DNA of 27,670 bases from Prochlorococcus sp. AG-670-O11 (GCA_003211335.1 QCTA01000006.1:1-27670), one strand, 5' to 3'; numbered from the stretch's first letter, positions 8,642 through 20,794 are shown. Notes: generated by a model from the letters alone, not told the origin. Translations and numbers: made by a program.

Positions 8642-9490
8642 TTAAAAAATTAATCTTTCAAGTCCATAAACTAATGAATTAAAATTACCAATTTTTCGTA
8701 TTGCTTGTAATACTCCAGGCATATAAGCTTTTCTATCAATCGTGTCATGCCTAATCGTATAAGTTTCACCAGGGGAACCCATAATAACAACTTGATGAGC
8801 TAACAGCCCAGGCAATCTTATCGAATGAATATTTAAACCTGAATCTCTAACGCCACCTCTAACTCCTTTCAAAGATTCAGATTCATTAACCAAACCTTCA
8901 TTATATTGCTTTGGATATTCTTCAATCATTTCAGCAGTCTTAATGCAGGTTCCGCTTGGAGAATCAGCCTTCTGATTATGATGCATTTCTATTAATTCAA
9001 TATTATTATAAAATTTCGCAGCCACAGAAGCAGCTTGTTGAAGAAGTACCATGCCTACAGAAAAATTAGGAATAATTGCGCAACCAACCTCTGCTTTTTG
9101 CGCAAAAATAGACAAATCATTTATTTGAGAGGGAGAAAGGCCAGTCGTCCCAATAATGGGTGATATTCCATAGGCAATTGCAGATCTAGTATTATCAAAG
9201 ACAGAATCTGGATGTGTAAAATCCACTAAAACAGGCTTTATGTTTTGGTTTCTATAGTCTTGACTAATTGAACATAATGAGCCCTCTAGATCATTTGAAA
9301 CAAAAACATCGCTACTTTTTAAATTCAATAATTGTGAAATATTTTCACCATTATTTTTTTTATTTATATCAATTGCAGCAACAAGTTCACAATCTGAGGA
9401 ATTTAGAACTGAATCTACAACTTCACTACCCATTCTCCCCAAAGCGCCAGAAACAAGTACTGGTATAGTTTTTTTGGAATTTACAGTCAT
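8642..9490 (-). CDS. dapB: 4-hydroxy-tetrahydrodipicolinate reductase
   Basis: This 282-residue protein is close to the family's usual length, slightly extended at the N-terminus. It catalyses the NAD(P)H-dependent reduction step of the diaminopimelate/lysine pathway, feeding lysine and peptidoglycan synthesis in the cytoplasm. Visible motifs are the Rossmann nucleotide-binding [13 protein letters not shown] near residue 13, VDFTHPDSV near 90, and GTTGLS near 115. The catalytic/substrate signature is [14 protein letters not shown] near residues 168-181, containing the histidine pair, the lysine and the PSGT loop. It is the first gene of the minus-strand run and is divergent from chlH across a 102-base gap. 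Confidence 0.97.
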   Translation of the reverse strand: MTVNSKKTIPVLVSGALGRMGSEVVDSVLNSSDCELVAAIDINKKNNGENISQLLNLKSSDVFVSNDLEGSLCSISQDYRNQNIKPVLVDFTHPDSVFDNTRSAIAYGISPIIGTTGLSPSQINDLSIFAQKAEVGCAIIPNFSVGMVLLQQAASVAAKFYNNIELIEMHHNQKADSPSGTCIKTAEMIEEYPKQYNEGLVNESESLKGVRGGVRDSGLNIHSIRLPGLLAHQVVIMGSPGETYTIRHDTIDRKAYMPGVLQAIRKIGNFNSLVYGLERLIF

Positions 9491-9531
9491 TTTAAATAAA
9501 AAAGATTTTTTAAAGGTTGTTACACGCTATT

Positions 9532-9537
9532 TATAAT
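9532..9537 (+). promoter_or_regulatory. Candidate -10 element for chlH
   Basis: TATAAT occurs at 9532-9537 in the 102-base divergent gap between dapB and chlH. Transcription would start near 9544, leaving a leader of about 50 bases. That leader is noticeably richer in G and C than its surroundings (ACGGCAATTCACCCGTAGG), as is common for transcribed leaders. No strong -35 box can be assigned. Confidence 0.4.
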
Positions 9538-9592
9538 GCACACAATAACGGCAATTCACCCGTAGGCTGGTAAAAATACTTAAAGAGAATCA

Positions 9593-12500
9593 ATGTTTAC
9601 GCAGGTCCGCTCAGCAAACCGCAGAGTATCTCCTGTTGAGGATAACAAACATAAAGTTGTAATAAAAGCAGTTTATGTTGTCCTTGAGCCACAATACCAA
9701 AACTCCTTAACTGAAGCCTCAAAATTAATAAATGAAATGAATGGCCCTGTAGGGATAGATCTTAGTGGATATCTAATTGAAGAATTAAGAAATGAAAAAA
9801 ATTACGATGATTTTAAATCTGACATAGCTGGTGCAGACATATTTATTGCATCATTGATTTTTATAGAAGATTTAGCTCAAAAAGTTGTAGATGCAGTCAC
9901 TCCGCACAAAGATAATCTTAAGGCCTCTATTATTTTTCCCTCAATGCCTGAGGTAATGAGATTAAATAAATTGGGTTCATTTAGTATGGCTCAGCTTGGA
10001 CAATCTAAAAGCATAATTGGAGATCTTATTAAAAAGAAAAAAGAATCTGATGGTGCAAGTTTCCAAGATTCTATGTTGAAATTACTGAATACTTTACCCT
10101 CAATTCTCAAATATCTACCCGTTGAAAAAGCCCAAGATGCAAGAACATTTATCTTGAGTTTTCAGTATTGGCTAGGAGGAACTAAAGAGAATCTGAAAAA
10201 TTTCTTATTAATGATTTCAGAAAAATATGTGGTTACGGAAGATTTAAAAGATCAAATAGAAGAGTTTAAAATAAAGGATCCTGAAACTTTTCCTGATTTA
10301 GGCATATGGCATCCATTGGCGCCAAATATGTTTGAAAGTTTAAATGAATATCAAAATTGGGAATTCAATAGAAAGGATATTAACCCAAAGAATGATAAAA
10401 CTCCAACTATTGGATTAGTTCTCCAAAGAAGTCACATAGTTACAGGAGACGATGCTCATTACGTAGCAGTAATTCAGGAATTAGAATATCGAGGGGCACG
10501 TGTATTACCTATTTTTTGCGGGGGATTAGATTTCTCTAAACCCGTAGATGAATTTTATTATGATTCAATTGACAAGGAAAGAGCCATAGTTGATGGAGTG
10601 GTATCATTAACTGGATTTGCATTAGTAGGTGGTCCTGCCAGACAAGATCATCCAAAGGCCATAGATGCACTTAAAAAGCTAAATAGGCCATATATGGTCG
10701 CATTACCCTTAGTATTTCAAACAACTCAAGAATGGGAGAAAAGTGATTTAGGTCTGCATCCTGTTCAAGTCGCTCTTCAAATTGCGATACCAGAATTAGA
10801 CGGAGCAATTGAACCTATTATTCTTTCAGGACGAGATGACGCTACAGGGAAAGCTCATACACTCCAAGACAGAGTAGATGTTATTGCAGAAAGAGCAATA
10901 AAGTGGTCAACTCTAAGAGTTAAGAAAAGAGAAGAAAAGAAGTTAGCAATAACTGTATTTAGTTTTCCACCAGATAAAGGAAATGTTGGAACTGCCGCTT
11001 ATTTAAATGTGTTTGGCTCTATTTATAGGGTTCTTTTAGAAATGAAAGATAAAGGATATAAAATCGATGATCTCCCAAAAGACTCAAAAGATTTAATGGA
11101 AAAAGTGATAAATAATCCAGATGCTATGGATGGTTCTCCTGAATTAAATATTGCCCATAAGATGACTGTGAAAGAATATGAGGAATTCACACCTTATTCA
11201 AAGAGATTAGAAGAGAACTGGGGTAAACCTCCTGGTAACTTAAACAGCGACGGACAAAATTTACTTATCTACGGAAAACATTTTGGAAATGTATTTATAG
11301 GAGTTCAACCAACATTTGGATATGAGGGTGATCCAATGAGATTACTTTACTCAAGGAGTGCAAGTCCTCATCATGGTTTTGCAGCTTATTATACTTATGT
11401 AGAAAGAATATGGGGAGCAGATGCGGTTCTTCATTTTGGAACACATGGTTCACTTGAATTTATGCCTGGGAAACAAATGGGGATGAGTGAGACTTGTTAC
11501 CCTGATTCCTTGATAGGATCTCTTCCAAATTTATATTATTACGCCGCAAATAATCCATCAGAGGCAACAATTGCAAAAAGAAGAGGATACGCATCAACTA
11601 TAAGTTACCTAACTCCTCCAGCTGAAAATGCTGGTCTTTATAAGGGGCTTAAAGAATTAAGCGAGCTTGTTGGTTCATATCAACAACTCAGAGAAAGCAG
11701 TAGAGGTATTCAAATTATTAATGCAATAGTAGAGACTTCAAAGCAATGTAATCTTGATAAAGATGTAGATCTTCCAATTGGAGAGGTAGAGGAATTAACT
11801 ATTGAAGAGAGGGATCTATTTGTAGGGAATATATATAAGCAATTAATGGAGATAGAAAGCAGATTATTACCCTGTGGACTTCATACAATTGGAGAAGCCC
11901 CTACTGCTGAGGAAGCTGTAGCTACCCTAGTCAACATCGCTTCATTAGAAAGAGAACAGGAAGGTCTTAGGTCTCTACCGGGTTTATTGGCAGAATCAAT
12001 TAATCTAAAAATAGATGAAGTCTACGACGGTAACAATAAAGGTGAGCTTAATTTTGTTGAACTTAATGAAAAAATAATTAAAACTGCTAGAGAATCAATA
12101 TTTGCAATGGTTAAATCATTAAAAATAGTTGATGGAAGGGTTTATTTGGAGAAATCTCTATTTTCAAAACTATTAGATTTCTTGAAAATTTTTGGTTTAA
12201 ATTTACCAACACCTTGGCTGAGAATTTGTAGATTGAATGGATTTAATGAAGTAAATCAAAAAGAATTAAATAAATTATTTGATTATTTATTATTTTGTCT
12301 AAAACAGGTTTGTGCGGATAAAGAGATGGATAGTCTCATAAAAGCGTTAGATGGAAATTATGTATTACCAGGACCTGGAGGAGACCCTATTAGGAACCCT
12401 AGTGTATTACCAAGTGGTAAGAATATACATGCACTTGACCCACAATCAATTCCTACTACAGCAGCTGTAGCAGCAGCTAAATCTGTTGTAGATAAACTAA

Positions 12501-13603
12501 TTGAAAGGCAAAAAGATGAACAAGGCTGTTGGCCAGAAACAATAGCTTGTGTCTTATGGGGAACCGACAATATCAAAACTTATGGTGAATCGCTTGCGCA
12601 AATTTTATGGTTCGTAGGAGTTAAACCAAAACCTGATTCTGTTGGACGGATAAATAAATTAGAACTTATTTCTTTAGAAGAACTTGGGAGACCAAGAATA
12701 GATGTTGTTGTAAATTGTTCTGGCGTTTTTAGAGACTTGTTTATAAACCAAATGGCGCTAATTGATCAAGCAGTAAAATTAGCTGCAGAAGCTGAAGAAC
12801 CTTTAGAATATAATTTTGTAAGAAAACATTCTTTAGAACAGGCAGAAAAAGAAGGAACATCTATAAGGGAAGCTTCAGCCAGAGTATTTTCTAATGCCAG
12901 TGGAAGCTATAGTTCTAATGTTAATCTGGCTGTCGAGAATTCAACCTGGGAAGAGGAAAATGAATTGCAAGAAATGTATTTATCTAGAAAAACATTTGCT
13001 TTTAATGCGGATAATCCTGGAGAGATGAACCAAAAAAGAGATGTGTTTGAATCTGTAATGAAAACGGCTGATGTAACATTTCAAAACCTTGACTCTTCTG
13101 AAATTTCCCTAACTGATGTAAGTCATTATTTTGATTCTGATCCTACAAAATTAATAAAAACATTAAGAGATGACGGGAAAGAACCTAGTAGTTATATAGC
13201 TGATACAACTACTTCTAATGCTCAAGTTAGAACATTAGGAGAGACAATAAGATTAGATTCCAGAACAAAACTTTTAAATCCTAAATGGTATGAAGGAATG
13301 CTTAAATCTGGATATGAAGGAGTTAGGGAATTATCTAATAGACTTAACTACACACTTGGATGGAGTGCAACGAGTGGTCAAGTAGATAACTTTGTTTATG
13401 AAGAAACGAATGAAACATTCATTAATGACGAAGAGATGAGAAAAAGACTAATGGAGTTGAATCCAAACAGTTTTAGAAGGATAGTCGGTACCCTGCTAGA
13501 AGTAAATGGCAGAGGTTACTGGGAAACGTCTGATGAAAACATAGAAAAATTAAAAGAACTTTATCAGGAAGTAGAGGACAAAATTGAGGGGGTTAAAGAG
13601 TAA
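9593..13603 (+). CDS. chlH: Magnesium chelatase subunit H
   Basis: At 1336 residues this has the length of ChlH, the porphyrin-binding large subunit of magnesium chelatase. With ChlI and ChlD it inserts Mg2+ into protoporphyrin IX using ATP, the committed step to chlorophyll. The N-terminal part has [11 protein letters not shown] and an early DUF3479-type domain. The CobN/magnesium-chelatase domain follows, with [20 protein letters not shown] near residue 272. The active-site region [20 protein letters not shown] lies near 612-632, with its conserved histidine and glutamate. The C-terminal [15 protein letters not shown] segment is near 1100. Base composition is a little higher in G+C than the small neighbouring genes, as expected for a conserved gene. 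Its stop lies only three bases from the convergent folP stop. Confidence 0.98.
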   Translation: MFTQVRSANRRVSPVEDNKHKVVIKAVYVVLEPQYQNSLTEASKLINEMNGPVGIDLSGYLIEELRNEKNYDDFKSDIAGADIFIASLIFIEDLAQKVVDAVTPHKDNLKASIIFPSMPEVMRLNKLGSFSMAQLGQSKSIIGDLIKKKKESDGASFQDSMLKLLNTLPSILKYLPVEKAQDARTFILSFQYWLGGTKENLKNFLLMISEKYVVTEDLKDQIEEFKIKDPETFPDLGIWHPLAPNMFESLNEYQNWEFNRKDINPKNDKTPTIGLVLQRSHIVTGDDAHYVAVIQELEYRGARVLPIFCGGLDFSKPVDEFYYDSIDKERAIVDGVVSLTGFALVGGPARQDHPKAIDALKKLNRPYMVALPLVFQTTQEWEKSDLGLHPVQVALQIAIPELDGAIEPIILSGRDDATGKAHTLQDRVDVIAERAIKWSTLRVKKREEKKLAITVFSFPPDKGNVGTAAYLNVFGSIYRVLLEMKDKGYKIDDLPKDSKDLMEKVINNPDAMDGSPELNIAHKMTVKEYEEFTPYSKRLEENWGKPPGNLNSDGQNLLIYGKHFGNVFIGVQPTFGYEGDPMRLLYSRSASPHHGFAAYYTYVERIWGADAVLHFGTHGSLEFMPGKQMGMSETCYPDSLIGSLPNLYYYAANNPSEATIAKRRGYASTISYLTPPAENAGLYKGLKELSELVGSYQQLRESSRGIQIINAIVETSKQCNLDKDVDLPIGEVEELTIEERDLFVGNIYKQLMEIESRLLPCGLHTIGEAPTAEEAVATLVNIASLEREQEGLRSLPGLLAESINLKIDEVYDGNNKGELNFVELNEKIIKTARESIFAMVKSLKIVDGRVYLEKSLFSKLLDFLKIFGLNLPTPWLRICRLNGFNEVNQKELNKLFDYLLFCLKQVCADKEMDSLIKALDGNYVLPGPGGDPIRNPSVLPSGKNIHALDPQSIPTTAAVAAAKSVVDKLIERQKDEQGCWPETIACVLWGTDNIKTYGESLAQILWFVGVKPKPDSVGRINKLELISLEELGRPRIDVVVNCSGVFRDLFINQMALIDQAVKLAAEAEEPLEYNFVRKHSLEQAEKEGTSIREASARVFSNASGSYSSNVNLAVENSTWEEENELQEMYLSRKTFAFNADNPGEMNQKRDVFESVMKTADVTFQNLDSSEISLTDVSHYFDSDPTKLIKTLRDDGKEPSSYIADTTTSNAQVRTLGETIRLDSRTKLLNPKWYEGMLKSGYEGVRELSNRLNYTLGWSATSGQVDNFVYEETNETFINDEEMRKRLMELNPNSFRRIVGTLLEVNGRGYWETSDENIEKLKELYQEVEDKIEGVKE

Positions 13604-13606
13604 ATA

Positions 13607-14455
13607 TTAATTGTTATTTCTAAAGATCTTATCTGATACTTTTAAAACTTGATAATTTATTTTTACATTATGAACTCTTACCAGATGAATATTTAGTTGA
13701 GAACAAAGACAACTAACAGCCAGTGTTCCTATATCTCTTTCTTTGGGATTATCTTCTTTTAAGATTTCTCCGATAAATCTTTTTCTAGAGGCACCTATTA
13801 AAATTGGAAACTCAAACTTTTTTAAGGAATCAATATTTTTTAAGATTTCTATATTCTGATTGGTTTTTTTTGAAAATCCTATACCAGGATCCCAAATTAT
13901 CCTATCCTTACTTACCCTTTTATTAATAGCTTTTTTTGTTAAAGTTTCAAGAGACTGAATAATCTCAACCAATAAATCATCATAATTTGTGAAATTATTC
14001 ATGTTTTTACTATTTCCTCTACTGTGAGTAATTACAAAAGGACAATTAAATTTTGCTACAACATCCAATATCTCCTCATCCCTTCTACCACCAGTTACAT
14101 CATTAATCCAGTTAGCACCATTTAAAAGTGATTCATAAGCAACCTCAGAATTGAAAGTATCAACAGAAATAAGAATGTCGGGATATTCTTTTCTAATTAT
14201 TTTTAAGTATGGAAGTAACCTTTTTAATTCATTTTTTGCTCCAATTTCTATTGCTCCAGGTCTAGTACTTTGTGCACCGAGATCAATTACATCAACTCCA
14301 TTTGATATAAAATTATTTACCTGAGATAAAACTTTTTCAATTGAACAAAACTCACCACCATCACTAAATGAATCAGGAGTTAAATTAATAATCCCCATTA
14401 TTGAAGTTTTTCGACCCCAGTTATCAGGCCAAGGATTATTATTCGTAATTAGCAA
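13607..14455 (-). CDS. folP: Dihydropteroate synthase
   Basis: This 282-residue TIM-barrel enzyme joins para-aminobenzoate to dihydropterin pyrophosphate in folate synthesis. The sequence shows all family signatures in order: [18 protein letters not shown] near residue 19, [11 protein letters not shown] near 59, [11 protein letters not shown] near 96, WINDVTGG near 115, [11 protein letters not shown] near 185, and the C-terminal substrate-binding [12 protein letters not shown] near 222. The start overlaps the end of tpiA by 17 bases, indicating translational coupling or at least co-transcription on the minus strand. It converges on chlH with three bases between the stops. The product would support the one-carbon pool that Fmt, at the start of the window, draws on. 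Confidence 0.96.
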   Translation of the reverse strand: MLITNNNPWPDNWGRKTSIMGIINLTPDSFSDGGEFCSIEKVLSQVNNFISNGVDVIDLGAQSTRPGAIEIGAKNELKRLLPYLKIIRKEYPDILISVDTFNSEVAYESLLNGANWINDVTGGRRDEEILDVVAKFNCPFVITHSRGNSKNMNNFTNYDDLLVEIIQSLETLTKKAINKRVSKDRIIWDPGIGFSKKTNQNIEILKNIDSLKKFEFPILIGASRKRFIGEILKEDNPKERDIGTLAVSCLCSQLNIHLVRVHNVKINYQVLKVSDKIFRNNN

Positions 14456-15164
14456 TTCTAGAAAAACTTATTGGATCCAGAGAAGAACCACCAACCAAAA
14501 CGCCATCAATATCACTCATAGACATAATCTCATCAATATTATTAGGCTTAACAGAACCTCCATATTGAATAATTACATCATTAAAACCAATTAACTTCCT
14601 TATCAAAGAACAGATATAATTAGCATCACTTGCTTCACAGGTTTTACCGGTGCCAATAGCCCATATAGGTTCATAAGCAACAATGAGATTAGATGGATCA
14701 GTGTTCTCCAAACCTTGCTCAACTTGTCTTGTGATAACTCTATCAGCTTCACCTCTTTCTCTTTGCTCAAGAGTTTCACCAACGCATACTATGGGAGTAA
14801 GTCCACTTGATTGAGCAAAGACAGCTCTCTTATTAATTTGTTCATCACTTTCACTAAAATATTTACGAGGTTCACTATGACCAACAATTGCATATTTCAC
14901 TCTATGTTCAATGAGCATTTTTGGTGAGATTTCTGCGGTGAAAGCCCCTTGTTCCTCCCAATGGATATTTTGACTAGCAATATCTAAATAATCAAAGTTA
15001 GAATAATTTGAAAAGGTTGAAATCGCAGTAAAAGGAGGCGCAATTATTATTTTTCTATCATTAGGTATGTCCTTAATTAGAGGGAGAAAGTCCTCCAAAT
15101 AATTTTTTGCTTCAGCACATGTCATGTGCATCTTCCAATTACCAGCGATTACAGAAGTTCTCAA
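14439..15164 (-). CDS. tpiA: Triosephosphate isomerase
   Basis: This 241-residue enzyme interconverts dihydroxyacetone phosphate and glyceraldehyde-3-phosphate in glycolysis and the Calvin cycle. Family landmarks are [10 protein letters not shown] (catalytic lysine) at residue 6, [15 protein letters not shown] (catalytic histidine) near 93, [13 protein letters not shown] near 126, [13 protein letters not shown] (catalytic glutamate and mobile loop) near 163, and the phosphate-binding YGGSVKPNN near 200 and [10 protein letters not shown] near 220. Length is normal. It overlaps folP by 17 bases. The upstream 55 bases to the S4-domain gene are A+T-rich without a clear promoter. Confidence 0.98.
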   Translation of the reverse strand: MRTSVIAGNWKMHMTCAEAKNYLEDFLPLIKDIPNDRKIIIAPPFTAISTFSNYSNFDYLDIASQNIHWEEQGAFTAEISPKMLIEHRVKYAIVGHSEPRKYFSESDEQINKRAVFAQSSGLTPIVCVGETLEQRERGEADRVITRQVEQGLENTDPSNLIVAYEPIWAIGTGKTCEASDANYICSLIRKLIGFNDVIIQYGGSVKPNNIDEIMSMSDIDGVLVGGSSLDPISFSRIANYE

Positions 15165-15219
15165 AAAAATAAATTGTTCAAGAAAAATATCCTAATATAA
15201 CTTGAGGTTAATAGGCTAA

Positions 15220-15396
15220 TTATTCAAAAATTAATTCATTTTTTAGAAACATAACTTTATCTCCTTTTACTAATTTTCTTCCTCTTCTTTTTTCTATCTC
15301 ACCGTTGACTTTAACCTTACCGGATTTTATAAGGATCTTTGCCTCGCCTCCTGATGATACGAAGTTGTGCCATTTTAAAAATTGATCTAATTTCAT
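15220..15396 (-). CDS. Small S4-domain RNA-binding protein (58 aa)
   Basis: The 58-residue product is essentially one S4 domain: KLDQFLKWHNFVSSGGEAKI, then LIKSGKVKVNGEIEKRRGRK and LVKGDKV. The pattern 'L-D-x-F-L-K-W ... G-G-E-A-K-x-x-I-x-x-G-x-V-x-V-N-G-x-x-E-x-R-x-x-R-K-[LV]-x-x-G-D' is that of the YbcJ/YaaA-type single-domain family, which binds structured RNA, probably rRNA. It has few acidic and many basic residues, as expected for RNA binding. It is on the same strand as tpiA, 55 bases upstream of it, and is divergent from the ABC transporter gene. Start and stop are unambiguous; the precise RNA target is unknown. Confidence 0.87.
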   Translation of the reverse strand: MKLDQFLKWHNFVSSGGEAKILIKSGKVKVNGEIEKRRGRKLVKGDKVMFLKNELIFE

Positions 15397-15452
15397 AGTT
15401 TTATAAATCCACGGGTATTGATAAAGTATAAGAAATACTTAAAAGTGATATC

Positions 15453-17159
15453 TTGCGAATAATACCACCAATCAAAACTTACAAAACAAGCTTTATCAAA
15501 GGTTTTATTTGTACTCTATTATATGTAGCTTGTTGGCCGATATTAGCTTTTTTAGCAGGTAAACTAATTCCTGCGATAGGTTCAGGAAATCTAACAGAAG
15601 TTACAAAAATAATAATTAAATCTTTAATAGTATTTTTAATTCAAAAAACAGCTCAATTTGGACAAGATATCTTAGTTTCAAAACCAGCATTAGAAATAAG
15701 TGAGGTAATGCGTGAAAATTTATTTACCAAAATTCATAAAATTAAGATTAATTTTGTTGAAAAATTATCTGCTGGCGACATTACATATAGACTTACCGAG
15801 GACGCAGATAGGGTTAGTGAGATAATTTATAAAACATTTCAGGATACACTCCCTTGTATTTTACAGTTATTAGCAGTTGTAATTTATATGTTTTACATAG
15901 ACTGGTCCTTAACAATATCAACTTTTGTATTAGCACCAATAATAATTTTATTCGTTAACAGCTTTGGTAAAAAAGTATTAACAGCTTCTGAAAAAAGTCA
16001 GGAATCAACAAGTGCAATAGCGAGTATTTTAGGAGAATCTATAAATGGAATATCTACTATAAGATCTTTTGCTGCAGAAGACTGGATTAAAGATAGATTT
16101 AAAAATAGATTAAACTTAAATAAGAGCGCAAAATATAAAACGCTCAAAGTAATTGCTCTACAACATCCAATTGTTGGCTTTATTCAAGCTTCTGGAATAT
16201 TGGCAATTTTAGGATTAGGAGCAATAAGAATAAATATAGGATTGTTGAATACAGAGGGATTTAGTAGTTTTTTTGCAGCTATTTTGATGCTAATAGATCC
16301 TATTAGTCACTTAAGCTCAAATTTTAATGAATTTAAACAAGCAGAGGCATCAATAAAAAGATTAAAAAAATTAAATTCAGAGCCTGTTGAGGAAGAATTA
16401 AACAATTCAGTTAATATTCAAAATATTGATGGAAAGATAGAATTCAGAAATATATATTATGAGTATAAAAAAGAAGTAAAAGTTCTAAAAAATATAAATC
16501 TAAAAATTTTAAAAGGACAAATAATTGCATTTGTCGGCGTATCAGGTGCAGGTAAAAGCACTATGTTGGCATTAATACTAAAATTTATCAATCCAACAAG
16601 TGGTCAAATTTATATAGACGACAAAGACATCTCATTTGTTAAGACCAAGTCAATAAGATCAAATATCGCAATAGTTCAACAACAACCTTTTTTATTTACT
16701 GGAAGAATAATTGATGTTATTAAAATGGGGAGAAATTTTTCAGAAGAAGAGGTAATTAAGTCCGCCAAGATTGCAAATGCTCATGAATTTATTCTTAAAC
16801 TACCAAACAAATACGAAACAAATATAAGTGAGAGAGGTACAAACTTTTCAGGAGGGCAAATTCAAAGATTAGCAATTGCCCGAGCAATATTGGGAAATCC
16901 CTCTATACTTTTATTGGATGAGGCGACAAGTGCATTAGATTCAGATTCAGAAGCAGAAGTTCAAAAAGGGTTAAATCAAGCAATGAGTAACAGAACCGTT
17001 ATTATTGTCGCCCATAGATTATCTACCACTCAAGGAGCAGATAGAATTGTGGTTTTTGATAAAGGTAAAATTATTGATAGTGGTAAACATATAGATTTGA
17101 TAAATAAAAATGGGATTTATAAAGAATTATGTGAAAAACAGTTGATTAAGATTAATTGA
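15453..17159 (+). CDS. ABC exporter half-transporter (membrane domain fused to ATPase)
   Basis: This 568-residue protein has the type IV exporter layout. About six membrane helices occupy residues 15-295, and a nucleotide-binding domain follows from about 330. The ATPase is complete: Walker A FVGVSGAGKST near 358, signature NFSGGQIQRLAIARAIL near 463, Walker B ILLLDEATSALD near 484, and H-loop VAHRLST near 517. It probably works as a homodimer exporting a lipid or peptide; MsbA-like and peptide-exporter relatives cannot be separated from sequence. The chosen start is TTG, since the frame is closed by TAA at 15429-15431 and has no ATG or GTG before it. No clear Shine-Dalgarno is seen. DUF6447 follows 28 bases later. 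Confidence 0.92.
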   Translation: MRIIPPIKTYKTSFIKGFICTLLYVACWPILAFLAGKLIPAIGSGNLTEVTKIIIKSLIVFLIQKTAQFGQDILVSKPALEISEVMRENLFTKIHKIKINFVEKLSAGDITYRLTEDADRVSEIIYKTFQDTLPCILQLLAVVIYMFYIDWSLTISTFVLAPIIILFVNSFGKKVLTASEKSQESTSAIASILGESINGISTIRSFAAEDWIKDRFKNRLNLNKSAKYKTLKVIALQHPIVGFIQASGILAILGLGAIRINIGLLNTEGFSSFFAAILMLIDPISHLSSNFNEFKQAEASIKRLKKLNSEPVEEELNNSVNIQNIDGKIEFRNIYYEYKKEVKVLKNINLKILKGQIIAFVGVSGAGKSTMLALILKFINPTSGQIYIDDKDISFVKTKSIRSNIAIVQQQPFLFTGRIIDVIKMGRNFSEEEVIKSAKIANAHEFILKLPNKYETNISERGTNFSGGQIQRLAIARAILGNPSILLLDEATSALDSDSEAEVQKGLNQAMSNRTVIIVAHRLSTTQGADRIVVFDKGKIIDSGKHIDLINKNGIYKELCEKQLIKIN

Positions 17160-17187
17160 TTATCTTTAAATTAGTAAAGCATTAATT

Positions 17188-17406
17188 ATGACTGAAAAAA
17201 AAATTGATAGTAGTAATCCAGTTTTAACATTTGAAGGGAAGAAATATAATGTTAATGACTTATCTAACGATACAAAAGAAATTATTAAAGGATTAAAAAT
17301 TGCTGAAACTCAGTTAAAAATGCATGAAGATACTCTTAAATTATTATCCATTGGAAGGAACTCCTTAGCTAATCAATTAAGAGATAAACTTAAAAATTAT
17401 GAATAA
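17188..17406 (+). CDS. DUF6447-like small protein (72 aa)
   Basis: This small soluble protein has the layout I associate with DUF6447, a family found in marine picocyanobacteria and their phages. It has a short beta hairpin (PVLTFEGKKYNVNDLS, residues 11-26) followed by a long helix (TKEIIKGLKIAETQLKMHED to about residue 65). The 'phenylalanine-x-G-K-x-Y' turn and the 'L-x-x-A-x-x-Q-L' helix are the visible core. The helix could form a coiled coil and mediate self-association. Its function is unknown. It follows the ABC exporter gene on the same strand and converges on carB with three bases between the stops. Confidence 0.72.
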   Translation: MTEKKIDSSNPVLTFEGKKYNVNDLSNDTKEIIKGLKIAETQLKMHEDTLKLLSIGRNSLANQLRDKLKNYE

Positions 17407-17409
17407 TTT

Positions 17410-20400
17410 CTAGTAGTTATGAATTTCTTGAAGAGATATAGTATCAATATTATTTAGACGTAAAGACTTTATCGCCTGCAAAGCTGCTTTTGCGCCAGGA
17501 ATAGTGGTAAAAGTTGGAATGTTATATTCTAAAGATGCTCTTCTGAGATAAGCATCATCATGGAAAGCTTGAGAACCAACTGGGGTATTGATAACTAATT
17601 GGATAAGACCAGAACGAATTGAATCTTCAATATTTGGCCTTCCTTCATGTACTTTTAAAACCTCATCAACTTCAATTCCTAAATTTAATAAATATCTTGC
17701 AGTACCTTTAGTAGCAACTAATTTGAAACCTAATATTATTAGTTCCCTAGCTATTTCATCCAATTTCTCTTTATCCAAATCATTAGTAGATAAGAAAGCA
17801 ACACCCTCAGATGGAACACCGTTGCCAGCAGCTAATTCAGACTTCGCATAAGCTAAGCCAAAATCATCTGCTAATCCCATCACTTCACCAGTAGAACGCA
17901 TTTCTGGACCTAGTAAAGTATCTGACCCAGGAAACCTTTTGAAAGGCAAAACGGCTTCCTTAACAGCTTGATATTTCGGAATTACTTCATTAGTAAAATT
18001 TATATCTTTTAAAGAGGATCCTTGCATTAATTGAGTCGCCATTTTTGCAAGAGGTTTACCGATAGCTTTAGAGACAAAAGGAACAGTTCTTGATGCACGT
18101 GGATTAGCTTCAAGAATAAACAATTGATTATCATCATTATTATGATTTCTCACTGCGAATTGCAAATTAATTAAGCCAACAACATTCAACTTATTTGCAA
18201 TAAGTTTTGTCCATTTTTTAACGGTCTCTAATGTTTTTGGTGATAAGGAAATTGAAGGTAAACAACACGCTGAATCTCCAGAATGAATACCTGCAGGTTC
18301 TACATGCTCCATGAGACCTGCTATTACAACTGAACCATTTTCGTCGCATAAGGCATCAACATCAATCTCTATTGCATTACTTAAATATTGATCTAATAAA
18401 ATAGGATGATCAGGCGAAACTTTAACGGCCTCGGTTATATATCGAGATAAATCATTTTTATCCTTTACTATTTCCATAGCCCTTCCACCTAAGACGTAAG
18501 ATGGTCGAACAACTAATGGGAAGCCTATATTTCTTGCAACTAATATCGCCTCTTCTTCATTACGTGCTATTCCGTTGAGAGGTTGCCTTATATTTAATTC
18601 TTCAAGAATTCTTGTGAATTCTTCTCTATCTTCAGCTATATCTATAGAAAGAGGAGATGTCCCAAGAATTTTAGATTTACATTTGATACCATCTTTAGAC
18701 TTTAACCAATTGAATAGTGGCAAAGACAATTTAAGAGGAGTTTGTCCTCCAAATTGTACTATCAACCCATATGGATTTTCAGCCTCAACAATATTGAGAA
18801 CATCTTCTAATGTAACAGGTTCAAAATATAAGATATCGCTGGTATCATAATCAGTTGATACGGTTTCAGGATTACTATTAACCATTATCGTTTGATAACC
18901 ATTACTTGAAGCTTGATATGAGGCATGGCAGCAACAGTAGTCAAATTCAATGCCTTGACCAATTCTGTTAGGTCCTCCACCTAGTATCATTATTTTTTTT
19001 AAATTATTAGCATTATTGGCAGAAGTTTCATTGTCATATAAAGGTATATTATTATCAGAAAAAGATTCTTCATAGGTCGAATAATGGTAGGGAGTTTCAG
19101 ATGAAAATTCAGCGGAACAAGTATCAACGGTTTTATAAAGTGGTAAGATTTTAAGTTTTTTTCGATAATTTCTTACTTCAAAGAATTCAGAGTTAGTTAA
19201 TTTCGCAATCTGTTGATCTGAAAAGCCTAATTGCTTGGCACTTAACATTAAATCTCTATCAATTTCTGTAAGTTCAATCCCTTTTAAAAATCTATTCTGA
19301 AAATTAAAAATATTTCGTAACTTCTCAATAAACCATAAATCAATTTTAGTTATTTCATTAATGTAGGAATTAGACTTACCGGATTCCATTGCTTTTTTCA
19401 CAATTAAAATTCTTTCAGCAGTTGGGTTACGCAAATTATTCTGCAAGTCATTATCGTTGGAAAATTCTCCAATAGAATCACATTCCCAACCAAAAATACC
19501 AATTTCCAATGATCTCAAAGCTTTTTGAAAGGATTCTTCAAATGAACGTCCAATTGCCATTGATTCTCCAACAGATTTCATTGCTGTATTTAAAATTTTT
19601 GAGGAACCTTTAAATTTTTCAAAAGCAAATCTTGGAACCTTAGTTACGACATAGTCAATTGAAGGTTCGAAACAAGCAGGAGTTTTTTTAGTAATATCAT
19701 TAATAATTTCATTAAGTGTGTATCCTACTGATAACAAAGCTGCAATCTTAGCTATTGGAAACCCTGTAGCTTTACTAGCTAATGCAGAGGATCTACTTAC
19801 TCTTGGGTTCATCTCAATAACTATTACTTCTCCGTTATTAGGATTTACAGCAAACTGAATATTACTCCCTCCTGTTTCAACCCCTACTTCTCTTATTATT
19901 TTCAACGATAAATCCCTCAATCTCTGATATTCTTTATCAGTTAATGTTTGAGCAGGGGCAACTGTTATTGAGTCTCCCGTGTGAACACCCATTGGATCCA
20001 AATTTTCAATACTGCAAATTATAACTACGTTATCAACCTTATCTCTCATAACTTCTAATTCAAACTCCTTCCACCCTATTAGAGATTTTTCAATTAAAAT
20101 TTGATTTCTGGGACTTTCCTCAAGACCAGATTTGCAAAGATCATTAAATTCCTCAAGATTGTAAGCGATTCCACCTCCAACGCCTCCTAAAGTAAAAGCA
20201 GGTCTAATAATTAATGGATATGAGTTTATTTGCTTAGATACTTCCCTCGCTTCAGATAAATCAGAAGCGATACCAGAAGGACATACATTTACATTTATTT
20301 TTTCCATCGATTCTTTAAATAGTTTTCTATCTTCAGCTTTGTTGATAGCGTTTAAGTCAGCTCCTATTAATTCAACATCATTATTAATCAAAAAATTAGA

Positions 20401-20712
20401 TTCAGAAAGTTTTACTGCCAAATTCAAGGCAGTTTGACCTCCCATTGTTGGAAGGATAGCATCAGGTTTTTCCTTTAAAATTATTTGTGAAACTATTTCA
20501 GGCGTGAGGGGTTCAATATAGGTTTTATTCGCAATCTCAGGATCAGTCATTATGGATGCTGGATTAGAATTAACTAAAATAATTTCATAGCCAGCTTTTC
20601 TTAAAACTTTACAAGCTTGAGTACCTGAATAATCAAATTCACATGCTTGACCTATTACAATTGGGCCTGAACCAAGAATGAGAATTCTTTTAAGATCACC
20701 TCTTTGAGGCAT
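17410..20712 (-). CDS. carB: Carbamoyl-phosphate synthase large subunit
   Basis: The 1100-residue protein has the standard duplicated structure. The first half ([20 protein letters not shown] near residue 8, an ATP-grasp with [10 protein letters not shown] near 173, [18 protein letters not shown] near 300) makes and phosphorylates carboxyphosphate. An oligomerisation domain follows near 410-550. The second half ([20 protein letters not shown] near 572, [13 protein letters not shown] near 715, [19 protein letters not shown] near 868) phosphorylates carbamate. The C-terminal methylglyoxal-synthase-like domain ([15 protein letters not shown] near 975, [13 protein letters not shown] near 1022) carries allosteric sites. 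With CarA, not in this window, it provides carbamoyl phosphate for pyrimidines and arginine. It is divergent from DUF3318 across 113 bases and converges with DUF6447. Confidence 0.98.
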   Translation of the reverse strand: MPQRGDLKRILILGSGPIVIGQACEFDYSGTQACKVLRKAGYEIILVNSNPASIMTDPEIANKTYIEPLTPEIVSQIILKEKPDAILPTMGGQTALNLAVKLSESNFLINNDVELIGADLNAINKAEDRKLFKESMEKINVNVCPSGIASDLSEAREVSKQINSYPLIIRPAFTLGGVGGGIAYNLEEFNDLCKSGLEESPRNQILIEKSLIGWKEFELEVMRDKVDNVVIICSIENLDPMGVHTGDSITVAPAQTLTDKEYQRLRDLSLKIIREVGVETGGSNIQFAVNPNNGEVIVIEMNPRVSRSSALASKATGFPIAKIAALLSVGYTLNEIINDITKKTPACFEPSIDYVVTKVPRFAFEKFKGSSKILNTAMKSVGESMAIGRSFEESFQKALRSLEIGIFGWECDSIGEFSNDNDLQNNLRNPTAERILIVKKAMESGKSNSYINEITKIDLWFIEKLRNIFNFQNRFLKGIELTEIDRDLMLSAKQLGFSDQQIAKLTNSEFFEVRNYRKKLKILPLYKTVDTCSAEFSSETPYHYSTYEESFSDNNIPLYDNETSANNANNLKKIMILGGGPNRIGQGIEFDYCCCHASYQASSNGYQTIMVNSNPETVSTDYDTSDILYFEPVTLEDVLNIVEAENPYGLIVQFGGQTPLKLSLPLFNWLKSKDGIKCKSKILGTSPLSIDIAEDREEFTRILEELNIRQPLNGIARNEEEAILVARNIGFPLVVRPSYVLGGRAMEIVKDKNDLSRYITEAVKVSPDHPILLDQYLSNAIEIDVDALCDENGSVVIAGLMEHVEPAGIHSGDSACCLPSISLSPKTLETVKKWTKLIANKLNVVGLINLQFAVRNHNNDDNQLFILEANPRASRTVPFVSKAIGKPLAKMATQLMQGSSLKDINFTNEVIPKYQAVKEAVLPFKRFPGSDTLLGPEMRSTGEVMGLADDFGLAYAKSELAAGNGVPSEGVAFLSTNDLDKEKLDEIARELIILGFKLVATKGTARYLLNLGIEVDEVLKVHEGRPNIEDSIRSGLIQLVINTPVGSQAFHDDAYLRRASLEYNIPTFTTIPGAKAALQAIKSLRLNNIDTISLQEIHNY

Positions 20713-20794
20713 AATTAGAAAATTTAATTTATTTAATGCTACTTATAAATCATCAGATGTTAATCAACTTACTTGAAAAGCAACATTTGTTTCT

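Noticed and set aside
12358..12576. Open frame on the minus strand inside chlH.
   Set aside because: It is an antisense shadow of a highly conserved coding region.
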